NCBI RefSeq assembly: GCF_018119405.1
Contig: NZ_JAGPWC010000011.1
Span: 29,600-93,599 of the forward strand
DNA from: Massilia sp. ST3
GTDB lineage: Bacteria; Pseudomonadota; Gammaproteobacteria; Burkholderiales; Burkholderiaceae_D
DNA: 64,000 nucleotides
Direction: 5' to 3'
This document shows positions 42,604 through 55,952 of the stretch, one piece after another. The translations under genes were made by a program, and so were the position numbers. Position 1 is the first letter of the stretch. Each line of letters opens with the position of its first letter. The notes below the pieces were generated by a model. The model ran no database searches. It had not been told where the DNA came from and saw only the letters and a program-made list of their open reading frames with translations.

Positions 42604-44871
42604 TCAGGACGTGGCCGGCGCCGTCAGCGGCTTGTGCCCGCCGGTGCCGGCCAGGATGGCGCGCCGCAAGGCTTCGATGGCGTCGCTCGCCTGGTAGGGC
42701 TTGGTCAGCAGGGTGGCTTCCGGCAGCTCGAAGCGTTCCTCGACATAGCCGGTGGCCAGCACCAGGGCGATGTGCGGGTAGCGTTCGCGCACCTGCTTCG
42801 CCAGCATCACGCCGTTCAGCTTCCCCGGCATCACGATGTCGGTGAACAGGATATCGACCTGGTGGCCGGCCTCCAGCAGGCGCAAAGCGTCCTCGGCGTT
42901 GCGGGCGCACAGGACCTCGGCCCCGGCCTGTTCCAGGATCGGCATCACGCTTTCGCGCACCAGGCTATCGTCTTCCACGAACAGCACCGTGGCCGCCAGG
43001 CCGGGCGAGGCCTGCGCCTGGTCGCGGCTGCTCTGCACGGGCTGGGTCGCGGCGCCAGGCGCGGCGCGCGGCAGGTAGAGGCTGGCCGTGGTGCCGGCGC
43101 CGACCGCGCTCCTGAGCACCAGGGTGCCGTGCGACTGGGTGGCGAAACCATAGGCCTGCGGCAGTCCGAGCCCGCTGCCCTTGTCGACCGGCTTGGTGGT
43201 GTAGAAGGGATCGCAGGCCTTGGCCAGGACCTCGGGCGTCATGCCGGTTCCGGTGTCGGCGATCTCGATGCGGACGTACTCGCCCGCCGGCACCGGGCCA
43301 GGGCCATTCGCGCCCTCGCCCAGCTCATGATGGTTATCGACACGAATCGTGATCAGGCCCTGGCCCTCGATGGCGTCGCGCGCGTTCAGCACCAGGTTGA
43401 GCAGGGCCAGTTCGAACTGGGTGAGGTCGATCCTCACCGGCCAGGCGCCGGAGGCGATCGCAGTGTCCAGCCGGATGGCGCTGGGCAGGCTGTTCCTGAG
43501 CATGGGCAGGGCCGAGCTCACCGCTTCGTCGGCGCGCACGGTCTGCAGGTAGGCGTCCTGGGTGCGGCCGAAGGCGCGCAGCTGGGCCACCAGGGCGGCG
43601 GCGCGGTCCACCGCGCGCTTGCACACGGCGATGCGGTCCGGCAGCCGGGCCGGATTGGCCTCGATGGCGATCAGCTGCAGCGCCGCGGTGAGGGTCTGCA
43701 GGACGTTGTTGAAATCGTGCGCGACGCCGCCGGTCAGGCGTCCGAGCGCCTCCAGCTTCTGCGAATGCAGCAGGGCGCGCTGGGCCCGCTCCGTCGATTC
43801 GATCGCTTCCGCGACCCGTCTTTCCATGTTGGCGTTCGCCGCGCGCAGCTCGCCGCTGGCGCGCACCAGGGTGGCGTTCACCACGTCCAGCTCGGCCAGG
43901 CCGGAAGCGAAGGGCGTGACCGTATCGCCGTGCCCCAGGCGGCGGGCGTCGTCGCGCAGGCGGTGCACAGGAGCCAGGGTGCGCTTCAGGTAGCGCTGGG
44001 TCAGGGCCAGGGCCACGGCCAGGGTCAGCAGGAAGAGGGCGGACAGCAGGAGCGAGGCGCGCAGGGCGGGGCGGTTCAGTTCGGCGACCGGGACGCTCAG
44101 GATGATGGTCCATTCCGACATCGGCGCGCGGTAGAAGAAGGCCTTGACGGGGGTGCCGTCGAGGGACACGCCGTCGTTGGTGCCCTGCGCCATGCCAGCG
44201 GCGATCTTGCGCGCCAGCTCGCCCGTGGCGCGCTTGCCGATGAACTGCTCGAAGTGGGCGCTGCGCGCGATGACCGTGCCCTGCCGGTCGACGACCGAGG
44301 TGATCCACTTGTCGGGAAAACCCTGCTGGCCCAGGAAGCGCTGGAGTTCCTTCGCTTCCATCCGGCGCGACAGGTAATGGCGCAATTCGCCCTGCACGAA
44401 CACCGGCGCCTGGATCGCGAATTCGTGGCGCTGGCCGAGGGCCGAGAAGAACAGGTCGGACACCAGCGGCCGGCGCGGACCGGCCTGCTGCCGCAGCTCG
44501 AACAGGCGCCCGTTGATGGTGCGGCCCGCGGTGCCGAAGGGGAGGCGGGTATTCAGTATCTGCCGCCCTTGCAGGTCGCTCAGGATGATGGGGTTGCGGC
44601 CGTCGGCCGAGAGGGTCCTGGCGTGGCTGTAGAAGCGTTCCAGGTTGCCGTTGGCGAGGTCGGGCGAGGTGGACAGCGCCTGCAGGATGCTGGCGCTGTT
44701 GCGCAGCTCGTTGTCGACCAGCTGGGCCAGCACGCGCGCGGCTTCCGACAGGCTGCGTTCCTGGGCTCCCTGTTCCTCCGCATAGACGAACCAGACCGCG
44801 ATCGCGCCGGCGGCGAAGGCGGGCAGGAGGACCGAGGCGATCAGGAGGATCAGGCGGAGGCGTATGCTCAT
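42604..44871 (-). CDS. Hybrid sensor histidine kinase with receiver domain
   Basis: A 755-residue membrane kinase. An N-terminal helix (about 6-28), a large periplasmic sensor (about 30-280, dCache-like), a second helix (about 287-310) and a HAMP-like linker lead to a HisKA domain with the phospho-acceptor in GGVAHDFNNVLQTL. An ATPase domain (NLVLNARDAIEG, IADTGTGMTPEVL, GSGLGLPQAYG) and a C-terminal receiver (about 635-750) with acceptor Asp in LFTDIVMPG complete it. No partner regulator is adjacent, so phosphate may pass to a distant protein or the receiver may be the output. The signal is unknown. The start has a weak ribosome site. Confidence 0.9.
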   Translation of the reverse strand: MSIRLRLILLIASVLLPAFAAGAIAVWFVYAEEQGAQERSLSEAARVLAQLVDNELRNSASILQALSTSPDLANGNLERFYSHARTLSADGRNPIILSDLQGRQILNTRLPFGTAGRTINGRLFELRQQAGPRRPLVSDLFFSALGQRHEFAIQAPVFVQGELRHYLSRRMEAKELQRFLGQQGFPDKWITSVVDRQGTVIARSAHFEQFIGKRATGELARKIAAGMAQGTNDGVSLDGTPVKAFFYRAPMSEWTIILSVPVAELNRPALRASLLLSALFLLTLAVALALTQRYLKRTLAPVHRLRDDARRLGHGDTVTPFASGLAELDVVNATLVRASGELRAANANMERRVAEAIESTERAQRALLHSQKLEALGRLTGGVAHDFNNVLQTLTAALQLIAIEANPARLPDRIAVCKRAVDRAAALVAQLRAFGRTQDAYLQTVRADEAVSSALPMLRNSLPSAIRLDTAIASGAWPVRIDLTQFELALLNLVLNARDAIEGQGLITIRVDNHHELGEGANGPGPVPAGEYVRIEIADTGTGMTPEVLAKACDPFYTTKPVDKGSGLGLPQAYGFATQSHGTLVLRSAVGAGTTASLYLPRAAPGAATQPVQSSRDQAQASPGLAATVLFVEDDSLVRESVMPILEQAGAEVLCARNAEDALRLLEAGHQVDILFTDIVMPGKLNGVMLAKQVRERYPHIALVLATGYVEERFELPEATLLTKPYQASDAIEALRRAILAGTGGHKPLTAPATS

Positions 44872-45000
44872 GGCGTCGATATGGGGGAGCCTCGGAGTAT
44901 AGCCTCTTCATTAAGATGTGGGTTAAAAGATGAGAAACTGGGCTGGCGCAGCGTCGCAGCGTGCGGACCTGCTACCTCATTTGCGGCCCGCGCCCATAAA

Positions 45001-45109
45001 ACCGTCGTCCCGGCGGAGGCCGGCACCCAAGTTTACGCCAATGCCACCATCGTTTATCGTAGTTGGTGCCCACGCAAACTTGGATTCCGGCCTTCGCCGG
45101 AATGACGGT
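45001..45109. repeat. Inverted pair of CCGGCGAAGGCCGG-type repeats
   Basis: The 34-base arm 45001-45034 is complementary, with a few mismatches, to 45076-45109, which reads AAACTTGGATTCCGGCC and so on. The spacer is 41 bases. The unit belongs to the widespread TTCCGGCGAAGGCCGGAAT type of intergenic repeat. With the terminator at 45156 it accounts for most of the 340-base gap between acnA and the kinase. Confidence 0.75.
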
Positions 45110-45155
45110 TCTTGAGCTAAAGGGAAGGGATGCGTTGGCATCTTTCACGCCCCGA

Positions 45156-45190
45156 AAACAAAAAGGCCGGAACCCTTGCAGGTCCCGGCC
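45156..45190 (-). terminator. Intrinsic terminator after acnA
   Basis: On the minus strand GGCCGG...CCGGCC (stem extended by GGT/ACC) is followed by a T-rich run (AACAAAAA on the plus strand at 45157-45164). Confidence 0.75.
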
Positions 45191-45211
45191 CTTTCACTTC
45201 AGCAGTCCGGA

Positions 45212-47920
<2,709 letters not shown>

Positions 47921-47997
47921 AATCTCTCCTTCAGTGGGGATTTTGTTATTTCAATACCAAATAACATCGGGCGATGCGCGGCGACCAAACGCCTGCA

Positions 47998-48549
47998 TCA
48001 GCTTTTCTTTTCCTCGGGCGCCGCGGCCACGACGGCCGTCGCCTGTTGGGCGTTCTTGCATTCGTTGGCCAGCTGGCGGTTCAGCTTCGAATCCAGCAGG
48101 ATGCCCTTGGCGGGAATGCCGATCCAGATCAGGCCGTAGTGCGGATTCTCGAAACGCAGCGCGCCGGTGGTGGTGCCCACCCGCGTCAGGCGGTGCAGGC
48201 GCTTCTTCCAGCGCAGGGCGATGTGGCTGTCGTCCTTCTCGTTCGTGTAGATCGTGATCTTGTTGTTCAGTTCGCAAGCGTAGTCGGTGACGACGGTGTC
48301 GGTGATGTCCGGCTCGGCCACCTCGGGGCTGAGCGGATCGGCGGCGGCGGCTGCCGCCGCGGTAGCGGCTGCGGCCGCGGCGGCCTTGGTCTTCTTCGAC
48401 TTCGCCTTGGATTTCTTGGCTTGCGCCTTCAGCACGTCTTCCGCCTTCGGGTGTTTTTCGGCAGGGGCGGAGACGGCCGGCGCGCACACGCCGGCGGCCG
48501 CCAGCGCGAACGCGCAGGCGGCGAGGAGCTTGGACAGGTGGGTGGACAT
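47998..48549 (-). CDS. Exported MliC-like protein with Ala/Lys-rich spacer
   Basis: A 183-residue exported protein. The signal peptide (about 1-28, ending VSA) is followed by a Lys/Ala-rich low-complexity spacer (about 40-75, including eight consecutive Ala) and a compact C-terminal domain (about 88-165: YACELNNKITIYT, HIALRWKKRLHRLTRV, GLIWIGIPAKGILLDSK). That domain resembles the lysozyme-inhibitor MliC fold, with cysteines near both ends. The assignment is by pattern only. The ATG overlaps the stop of the lyase gene by one base (TGATG), an odd partner for an enzyme-coding operon. Confidence 0.65.
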   Translation of the reverse strand: MSTHLSKLLAACAFALAAAGVCAPAVSAPAEKHPKAEDVLKAQAKKSKAKSKKTKAAAAAAATAAAAAAADPLSPEVAEPDITDTVVTDYACELNNKITIYTNEKDDSHIALRWKKRLHRLTRVGTTTGALRFENPHYGLIWIGIPAKGILLDSKLNRQLANECKNAQQATAVVAAAPEEKKS

Positions 48550-49535
48550 CAGGAGGCTTCCGGTTGGTTGACGATTGCCGCGGCGGCTTCCGGCAGGCCA
48601 AGGCCGGCCAGCTTCGCGCGCTGCAAAACGGTCCAATAATATCGGTAGCTCGCGCGGTCGTGCAAGCGGCCGTGATGGGCGATCGGTCCCCAGCCGGCAG
48701 CCATCGCCTCGCCCAGGATGTTGGTGGCTTCGTTCACTTCCGACAAGCGCGGGGTGAAGGCCTTGAGGATCGCCTTGATCTGGTCCGGATGGATGCTCCA
48801 CATGCGGGTGAAACCGAATTCGGCGGCCGCGCGCTGGGCGTCGTTGGCCACGGTGGCGCTGTCCTTGATGTCGGTAGTTACGTTGTGCGACGGAACCTTG
48901 CCGTGGGCGTGGCAGGCGGCCGCGATCTCCAGCTTGGCGCGCACCACCAGCGGGTGGGTGAACTGGCCGGGCGTGCGCATGGCGGCGGCCGGAATCGCGC
49001 CATAGTGCGCCGACACGAAGTCCATGATGCCGAAGGACAGGGATTCGACCTGGGGCAGGGCGGCGATGTCGTAGGCTTCGCGCAGGGCCCCGTGGGTCTC
49101 GATCAGCACATGCACCGGCAGCTCCGCCCGTGCGGGGCCGGCGTGCTGGTTGATCAGGTCGATCGCGCGCGCCACTTCCATGGCGCTGCTCACCTTGGGC
49201 AGCATCACGTAGGCCAGGCGCGCGGCCGCGCCGCCGACGATGGCGGCGACGTCGCTCTCGAAATGGGGGCTGGTCGGCTCGTGGACGCGGGCGCCGATGC
49301 GGTTGAAGCGGTTGTCTTCGCTATCGAGCAGGGACGCCACCAGGGCCGCATGCTCGGCTTCTGCTCCGGCAGCGGCGCCGTCCTCGCAGTCGAAGGTGAT
49401 GTCGAAGACCGGCCCAAGCTCTTGTTGCAGGGCCATCGATTTGCGCATCAGCTTCTCCGAACCGGCGTAGTGATCGCAGGCGGGGAGCAGGAGCGGCTGG
49501 CGTTTGCCCTGGAATAAAACCTCGGAAGGATGCAT
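48549..49535 (-). CDS. HpcH/HpaI aldolase / CitE-like CoA-ester lyase
   Basis: A 328-residue TIM-barrel lyase. Metal-binding acidic residues are in TFDCEDGAAAG and the CoA-ester signature is in LPVHVLIETHGALREAYDIA and FGIMDFVSAHYG. It resembles stand-alone CitE-like and malyl/citramalyl-CoA lyases rather than the citrate lyase beta subunit, since no alpha or gamma subunit genes are present. The start MHPSEVLFQGKRQ was chosen for homology, and the ribosome site is weak. Location between mdh and acnA suggests a link to C4/C5 organic acid metabolism. Substrate not determined. Confidence 0.85.
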   Translation of the reverse strand: MHPSEVLFQGKRQPLLLPACDHYAGSEKLMRKSMALQQELGPVFDITFDCEDGAAAGAEAEHAALVASLLDSEDNRFNRIGARVHEPTSPHFESDVAAIVGGAAARLAYVMLPKVSSAMEVARAIDLINQHAGPARAELPVHVLIETHGALREAYDIAALPQVESLSFGIMDFVSAHYGAIPAAAMRTPGQFTHPLVVRAKLEIAAACHAHGKVPSHNVTTDIKDSATVANDAQRAAAEFGFTRMWSIHPDQIKAILKAFTPRLSEVNEATNILGEAMAAGWGPIAHHGRLHDRASYRYYWTVLQRAKLAGLGLPEAAAAIVNQPEAS

Positions 49536-49637
49536 GTGTATTTCAGTCGAAGCGGGAGTAGCCGCGCCGCCTTGGGAGGCGACGCGGCGTGCGCGGCGGA
49601 CGGACGGCTCGGCCGGTTCCATCAACCGCGAGGTAGC

Positions 49638-50627
49638 TTAGGCCAGCAGGTGCGCCACGCCTTCACGCTCTTCGGTCAGTTCCTTCAGCGTGAGGTTGAT
49701 GCGCTCTTGCGAGAACTCGTCGATCTCCAGGCCCTGGACGATCTTGTATTCGCCGTTTTCAACGGTGACCGGGAAGCCGAACATGGTGTCCTTCGGGATA
49801 CCGTACGAACCGTCCGACGGGATGCCCATGGTGGTCCACTTGCCGTTGGTGCCGACGTGCCAGTCGTGCATGTGGTCGATGGCGGCGTTGGCTGCCGACG
49901 CTGCCGACGACAGGCCGCGCGCTTCGATGATGGCGGCGCCGCGCTTGCCGACGGTCGGCAGGAAGGTGTCGCGGTTCCAGACGTCGTCGTTGATCAGGTC
50001 CTTGACCGACTGGCCGTCGACGGTCGCGAAGCGGTAGTCGGCGTACATGGTCGGCGAGTGGTTGCCCCACACGGCCATCTTCTCGATCGACGACACCGGC
50101 TTGCCGGTCTTGGCGGCCACTTGCGACAGGGCGCGGTTGTGGTCCAGGCGCAGCATGGCGGTGAAGTTCTTGCTAGGGAGGCTAGGAGCCGACTTCATGG
50201 CGATGTAGGCATTGGTGTTGGCCGGGTTGCCGACCACCAGCACCTTGACGTTGCGCGAGGCGACGGCGTCCAGCGCCTTGCCCTGCACGGTGAAGATCTG
50301 GGCGTTGGCTTCCAGCAGGTCCTTGCGCTCCATGCCCGGGCCGCGCGGACGGGCGCCGACCAGCAGGGCGAAGTCGGCGTCCTTGAAGGCGGTCATCGGG
50401 TCGGCGTGGGCGGTCATGCCGGCCAGCAGCGGGAATGCGCAGTCGTCGATTTCCATCATGACGCCCTTGAGCGCCTTCTGTGCTTTTTCGTTGTCGATTT
50501 CCAGCAGCTGCAGGATGACCGGCTGGTCCTTGCCCAGCATGTCGCCGTTGGCGATGCGGAACAGCAGGGAATAGCCGATCTGGCCGGCCGCGCCGGTAAC
50601 GGCAACGCGCATTGGGGTTTTAGCCAT
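49638..50627 (-). CDS. mdh: Malate dehydrogenase
   Basis: A 329-residue NAD-dependent malate dehydrogenase of the cytosolic-type bacterial group. The Rossmann motif is [17 protein letters not shown], the substrate Arg loop is [15 protein letters not shown], followed by [10 protein letters not shown], the catalytic Asp in LRLDHNRAL and the catalytic His in [17 protein letters not shown] precedes the ATG by 7 bases. It is the first gene of the minus-strand TCA unit, divergent from gntR. The 288-base gap between them holds a perfect palindromic operator. Confidence 0.96.
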   Translation of the reverse strand: MAKTPMRVAVTGAAGQIGYSLLFRIANGDMLGKDQPVILQLLEIDNEKAQKALKGVMMEIDDCAFPLLAGMTAHADPMTAFKDADFALLVGARPRGPGMERKDLLEANAQIFTVQGKALDAVASRNVKVLVVGNPANTNAYIAMKSAPSLPSKNFTAMLRLDHNRALSQVAAKTGKPVSSIEKMAVWGNHSPTMYADYRFATVDGQSVKDLINDDVWNRDTFLPTVGKRGAAIIEARGLSSAASAANAAIDHMHDWHVGTNGKWTTMGIPSDGSYGIPKDTMFGFPVTVENGEYKIVQGLEIDEFSQERINLTLKELTEEREGVAHLLA

Positions 50628-50840
50628 GATGAATCTCCAAAGTGGGAATGAAAACGGTCAGTGCCTGGGTCGATGCCGAGGATACGCCTGTTAGGAAAAA
50701 CTGCAATGATACCAAAAGCGCCATTCCCGGAATCGGCCGGTGATGCGGGTGTCGCGCGCGTGCAATATATGTGCAGGAACGGATGCCCGGTCGACCGCGA
50801 GTGTACTCCTGTGCCGTTCCATCAGTCAATTCATATCATA

Positions 50841-50856
50841 TGTCTTATATAAGACA
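50841..50856. promoter_or_regulatory. Perfect 16-bp palindrome, probable GntR operator
   Basis: TGTCTTATATAAGACA is a perfect dyad of the kind bound by GntR-family dimers. It lies 60 bases before the gntR start and about 210 bases before the mdh start, so it can serve autoregulation and control of either arm of the TCA cluster. Confidence 0.7.
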
Positions 50857-50915
50857 CATGTGTGAGGGGCTTGCGCACTGGACGGTATGGCACTTTTGTG
50901 GTGAAATCGTGGTCT

Positions 50916-51680
50916 ATGAATCCCGTCCCGTCCAACCAGGCCAGCGAACCCGCCGGCAGCGCGTCGCCCTCGTTCCGGCCGCTGTACCAGCAGATCAAGG
51001 CCCTGATCACCCAGAGCCTGCAGTCGGGCGAGTGGAAACCGGGCGAGCTGATGCCCAGCGAGGTGGAGCTGGCGGGGCGCTTCAAGGTCAGCCAGGGCAC
51101 GGTGCGCAAGGCCATCGACGAGCTGGCCGCCGAGAACCTGGTGGTGCGCCGCCAGGGCAAGGGCACCTTCGTCGCCACCCACGCCGAGGAGCGCGCCCAC
51201 TTCCGCTTCCTGCGCCTGATGCCCGACGAGGGCCTTCCCCAGCATTCCGACAGCCGCTTCGTCGAGGTCAAGCGCATCCGCGCGCCGGCCGAGGTGGCGC
51301 GGCTGCTCGAACTGAAATCCGGCGACGCGGTCGTGTACATCAAGCGCGTCCTGTCCTTCGAGGGTCAGCCGACCATCCTGGAAGAATTGTGGCTGCCGGG
51401 CCAGCTGTTCAAGGGCCTGAGCGCCGAGCGCCTGGTGGAATACAAGGGGCCGATGTACGGCCTGTTCGAGTCCGAGTTCGGCACCCGCATGATCCGCGCC
51501 ACCGAGAAGATCCGCGCCGTCACCGCCGACGCCTCGGCCAGCGAGTTCCTGAAGGTGGCGGAAGGCACGCCGCTGCTGTGCGCGGAGCGGGTCTCGTTCA
51601 CCTATGGCGACAAGGCGGTGGAACTGCGGCGCGGGCTGTATTCGACGGCGAATCACCACTACCTGAGCGAATTGTCGTGA
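50916..51680 (+). CDS. GntR family regulator, HutC subfamily
   Basis: A 254-residue regulator: an N-terminal winged helix (about 22-88, with LMPSEVELAGRFKVSQGTVR and LVVRRQGKGTFVA) and a UTRA effector domain (about 100-248, ending in RRGLYSTANHHYLSELS). It is the first gene on the plus strand of the TCA cluster, and in Betaproteobacteria a GntR gene commonly precedes sdhCDAB. With the dyad immediately upstream it is likely autoregulated and a regulator of sdh and/or mdh-acnA. The effector is probably an organic acid, which the sequence does not show. Confidence 0.88.
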   Translation: MNPVPSNQASEPAGSASPSFRPLYQQIKALITQSLQSGEWKPGELMPSEVELAGRFKVSQGTVRKAIDELAAENLVVRRQGKGTFVATHAEERAHFRFLRLMPDEGLPQHSDSRFVEVKRIRAPAEVARLLELKSGDAVVYIKRVLSFEGQPTILEELWLPGQLFKGLSAERLVEYKGPMYGLFESEFGTRMIRATEKIRAVTADASASEFLKVAEGTPLLCAERVSFTYGDKAVELRRGLYSTANHHYLSELS

Positions 51681-51688
51681 AAATAAAT

Positions 51689-51800
51689 CGTAGGGTGGAC
51701 GGCTCCGCCGTCCACGCGGTGATCGTTCGCGGCTCCGTTGCCGCGCACGGGCCGGCCGACGATGTTTGAACGCGTGGACGGCATAGCCGTCCACCCTACG
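51689..51800 (+). repeat. Dispersed REP/BIME-like repeat, copy C
   Basis: This is the most symmetric copy. It begins CGTAGGGTGGACGG and ends CCGTCCACCCTACG, with two inner hairpins GGACGG/CCGTCC and the core GCGGTGATCGTTCGCGGC. It is opposite in orientation to copies A and B and separates gntR from the sdh promoter. Confidence 0.9.
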
Positions 51801-52040
51801 TGTGGAAATAATGGCAAATCGGCGGCAAGAAGCCGGTTTGCAGTTGCAGCATTCCAGCCAGGCCTGCTGCAGCGATCGCTTGATGCGATTAAAATATGTT
51901 GGTTTTGGGTAAGCGACGGACATGACCCGGTTCGACGCAAGCTGACCCGCAATGCTGCACGGCAGCTTGTTGGACCCGGCTACAAAATCGGAGAAAATGA
52001 AGGGTTCACTACAAATTTGTCGTCATAAGGGAGGTGTTGT
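51801..52040 (+). promoter_or_regulatory. sdhC upstream region
   Basis: 240 bases with no gene. A possible promoter is TTGGAC (51970-51975), 17 bases, GAAAAT (51993-51998), a moderate match. The ribosome site GGGAGGTG (52029-52036) is strong and is complementary at 7 of 8 positions to the C-rich stretch of the candidate small RNA at 42514-42521. Confidence 0.4.
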
Positions 52041-52466
52041 ATGTCCGAAGCCGTGAGAGAAGCTGCAAAAAAAGGGCGGCCGGAGTTCCGCAATATTGGC
52101 ATTAGCGATATTACTGGCAAATATCGCATGCCGCCGTCGGCCATCGTGTCGATCCTGCACCGCATCAGCGGCGCCGGGTTGTTCCTGATGCTGCCGTTCC
52201 TGCTGTACCTGCTGCAGGAAAGCCTGCTGTCCGAAGGCTCGTTCGAGCACTTCCGCGGCATCATGAGCAACGTGTTCGTCAAGATCATCCTGCTGGGCCT
52301 GTCCTGGGCCTACCTGCACCACTTCACCGCCGGCGTTCGCCACCTGTTCATGGACAACCACCTTGCCCTGGACAAGGACACCGCGCAAAAGACCGCACGC
52401 TGGGTGCTGGTCGTGAGCCTGGCCCTGACCGCGCTGGTCGGCCTGAAACTGTTCGGAGTGTTTTAA
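52041..52466 (+). CDS. sdhC: Succinate dehydrogenase cytochrome b556 subunit
   Basis: A 141-residue membrane anchor of complex II with three helices. SILHRISGAGLFLMLPFLLY contains the conserved HR(I)SG quinone-site motif and LSWAYLHHFTAGVRHLFMD provides the haem-ligand His. It is the first gene of sdhCDAB and sdhD follows after 3 bases. A very strong ribosome site (GGGAGGTG) lies 4 bases upstream of the start. N-terminus and length are usual for betaproteobacterial SdhC. Confidence 0.95.
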   Translation: MSEAVREAAKKGRPEFRNIGISDITGKYRMPPSAIVSILHRISGAGLFLMLPFLLYLLQESLLSEGSFEHFRGIMSNVFVKIILLGLSWAYLHHFTAGVRHLFMDNHLALDKDTAQKTARWVLVVSLALTALVGLKLFGVF

Positions 52467-52469
52467 ACC

Positions 52470-52838
52470 ATGGCTACCAAGAATAACATCGGCCCGCGCC
52501 GCCTCGTCGTCGGCGCCCACTACGGCGTCAAGGACTGGCTGGCGCAGCGCGTCACCGCCATCGTCATGGCTGTCTACACCGTCATCCTGCTGGTCATGTT
52601 CCTGACCGGCCAGAACTTCACCTACGAAGGCTGGGCCGGCCTGTTCGCGCGCCAGTGGTTCAAGCTGTTCTCGCTGGTGACCTTCCTCGGCCTGTTCTAC
52701 CACGCCTGGGTCGGCATCCGTGACATCTGGATGGACTACATCAAATCGGCAGGCCTGCGCCTGATGCTGCAACTGGCGACCATCTTCTGGCTGCTCGCCT
52801 GCGCCGCGTGGACTGTGCAAATTCTCTGGAGCGTGTAA
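52470..52838 (+). CDS. sdhD: Succinate dehydrogenase membrane anchor subunit
   Basis: A 122-residue membrane protein with three helices: [20 protein letters not shown], then [25 protein letters not shown] with the haem-ligand His, and a C-terminal helix [18 protein letters not shown]. With SdhC it binds haem b and ubiquinone and anchors SdhAB to the inner membrane. It sits 3 bases after sdhC and 2 bases before the sdhA start codon, so the three are translationally linked. Confidence 0.93.
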   Translation: MATKNNIGPRRLVVGAHYGVKDWLAQRVTAIVMAVYTVILLVMFLTGQNFTYEGWAGLFARQWFKLFSLVTFLGLFYHAWVGIRDIWMDYIKSAGLRLMLQLATIFWLLACAAWTVQILWSV

Positions 52839-52840
52839 TC

Positions 52841-54619
<1,779 letters not shown>

Positions 54620-54670
54620 ATATTTGACGCAACCGGGGCAGGGCCCCGGTTCGAAATGACAGGTAAAAAC

Positions 54671-55381
54671 ATGGCACGCACCGTCCAACTGAAGATTTAC
54701 CGCTACGATCCGGACAAGGATACGAAGCCTTACATGCAAGACGTGACCGTCGAGCTGCAAGACACCGACAAGATGCTGCTCGACGTCCTGCAGCGCATCA
54801 AGTCCGACGTCGATGACTCGCTGGCCCTGCGCCGCTCCTGCCGCGAAGGCGTGTGCGGCTCGGACGCAATGAACATCAACGGCAAGAACGGCCTGGCCTG
54901 CACCACCAACCTGAACGAACTGAGCCAGCCGATCGTGCTGCGCCCGCTGCCGGGCCTGCCGGTCATCCGCGACCTGATCGTGGACATGACCCAGTTCTTC
55001 AAGCAGTACCACTCGATCAAGCCCTACCTGATCAACGATTCGATCAAGCCGGAGAAAGAGCGCCTGCAGTCGCCCGAAGAGCGCGAAGAGCTCGACGGCC
55101 TGTACGAGTGCATCCTGTGCGCCTGCTGCTCGACCTCCTGCCCGTCGTTCTGGTGGAACCCGGACAAGTTCGTCGGCCCGGCCGGCCTGCTGCAGGCCTA
55201 CCGCTTCATCGCCGACTCGCGCGACGAAGCCACCAACGAGCGCCTGGACAACCTGGAAGACCCGTACCGCCTGTTCCGCTGCCACTCGATCATGAACTGC
55301 ACGGACGTGTGCCCGAAGGGCCTGAATCCGAACAAGGCGATCGGCAAGATCAAGGAATTGCTGGTCCGCCGCGCGATCTAA
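54671..55381 (+). CDS. sdhB: Succinate dehydrogenase iron-sulfur subunit
   Basis: A 236-residue electron-transfer subunit with the three clusters: [2Fe-2S] in [19 protein letters not shown], and [4Fe-4S] and [3Fe-4S] ligated by [16 protein letters not shown] and [17 protein letters not shown]. The start [14 protein letters not shown] is the second ATG of the frame and is preferred because it fits the family N-terminus. It follows sdhA after 51 bases. A repeat (copy D) lies between it and sdhE. Confidence 0.97.
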   Translation: MARTVQLKIYRYDPDKDTKPYMQDVTVELQDTDKMLLDVLQRIKSDVDDSLALRRSCREGVCGSDAMNINGKNGLACTTNLNELSQPIVLRPLPGLPVIRDLIVDMTQFFKQYHSIKPYLINDSIKPEKERLQSPEEREELDGLYECILCACCSTSCPSFWWNPDKFVGPAGLLQAYRFIADSRDEATNERLDNLEDPYRLFRCHSIMNCTDVCPKGLNPNKAIGKIKELLVRRAI

Positions 55382-55423
55382 GCTCGGATTCGTCCGGACC
55401 GTCGTTGCGATGGTTCGGGCGGT

Positions 55424-55507
55424 GGTTGGACGCGTGGACGGCAGAGCCGTCCACCCTACGTAGCGCTGGCTGTAGGGTGGACGGGTTCCCCGTCCACGCG
55501 TTCAACC
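55424..55507. repeat. Dispersed REP-like repeat, copy D (two half-elements, inverted)
   Basis: Two 36-base half-elements in inverted order (55424-55460 and 55472-55507), each with a GGACGG..CCGTCC hairpin and the GTAGGG end pointing inward. The other copies have GTAGGG ends pointing outward. An 11-base spacer TAGCGCTGGCT separates them. It splits sdhB from sdhE inside the sdh-gltA cluster and could act as a barrier or mRNA-stabilising structure. Confidence 0.85.
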
Positions 55508-55618
55508 AGCATGAATGTGGCCGATCAGCCCGCATTTTTGCCGCAAATACAGTAAAAGTACCGTACTGCCAATTCCCGGCAGCCGGAGTATAGTGTTGAC
55601 CCAACAACGGACTCTAGT

Positions 55619-55885
55619 GTGAAAACGCATCAATCCGACCCAGCCAACCGTGCCCGCCTGCGTTGGCGCGCACGCCGGGGCTTGCTCGAGAACGATCTGA
55701 TACTCACGCGCTTCCTGGACGCACACGAAGCGGACCTGAGCGACGAGGACGTCGATGCGCTGACCCGCTTGCTGGACCTGGCGGACAACCCGCTGATGGA
55801 CCTGCTGCTGGCCCGCGCCGAGCCCGAAGGCGAGGTCGACCTGCCGCACGTGCGCGCCCTGCTGGCGCGGCTGCGGCAAGCGTGA
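55619..55885 (+). CDS. sdhE: FAD assembly factor SdhE
   Basis: An 88-residue helical protein of the SdhE/YgfY (Sdh5) family, which promotes covalent attachment of FAD to SdhA. The diagnostic RGxxE motif is present as [17 protein letters not shown] start is used ([20 protein letters not shown]), and no strong ribosome site is visible. It lies 237 bases after sdhB, separated by repeat copy D, and 67 bases before gltA, so it may be expressed from its own promoter in that gap. Confidence 0.9.
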   Translation: MKTHQSDPANRARLRWRARRGLLENDLILTRFLDAHEADLSDEDVDALTRLLDLADNPLMDLLLARAEPEGEVDLPHVRALLARLRQA

Positions 55886-55952
55886 GCGGAACCGAGGTTT
55901 CGCGAGGTTTCGTTTTATATATTTTGATTTCACTCCCATAGAAGGAAGTGCC

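Noticed and set aside
42407..42697. Plus-strand frame of 96 codons downstream of the Fur box
   Set aside because: It starts upstream of the predicted transcription start, runs through the terminator and into antisense of the kinase gene, has no ribosome site and encodes a basic sequence with no known motif. An RNA gene explains the region better.
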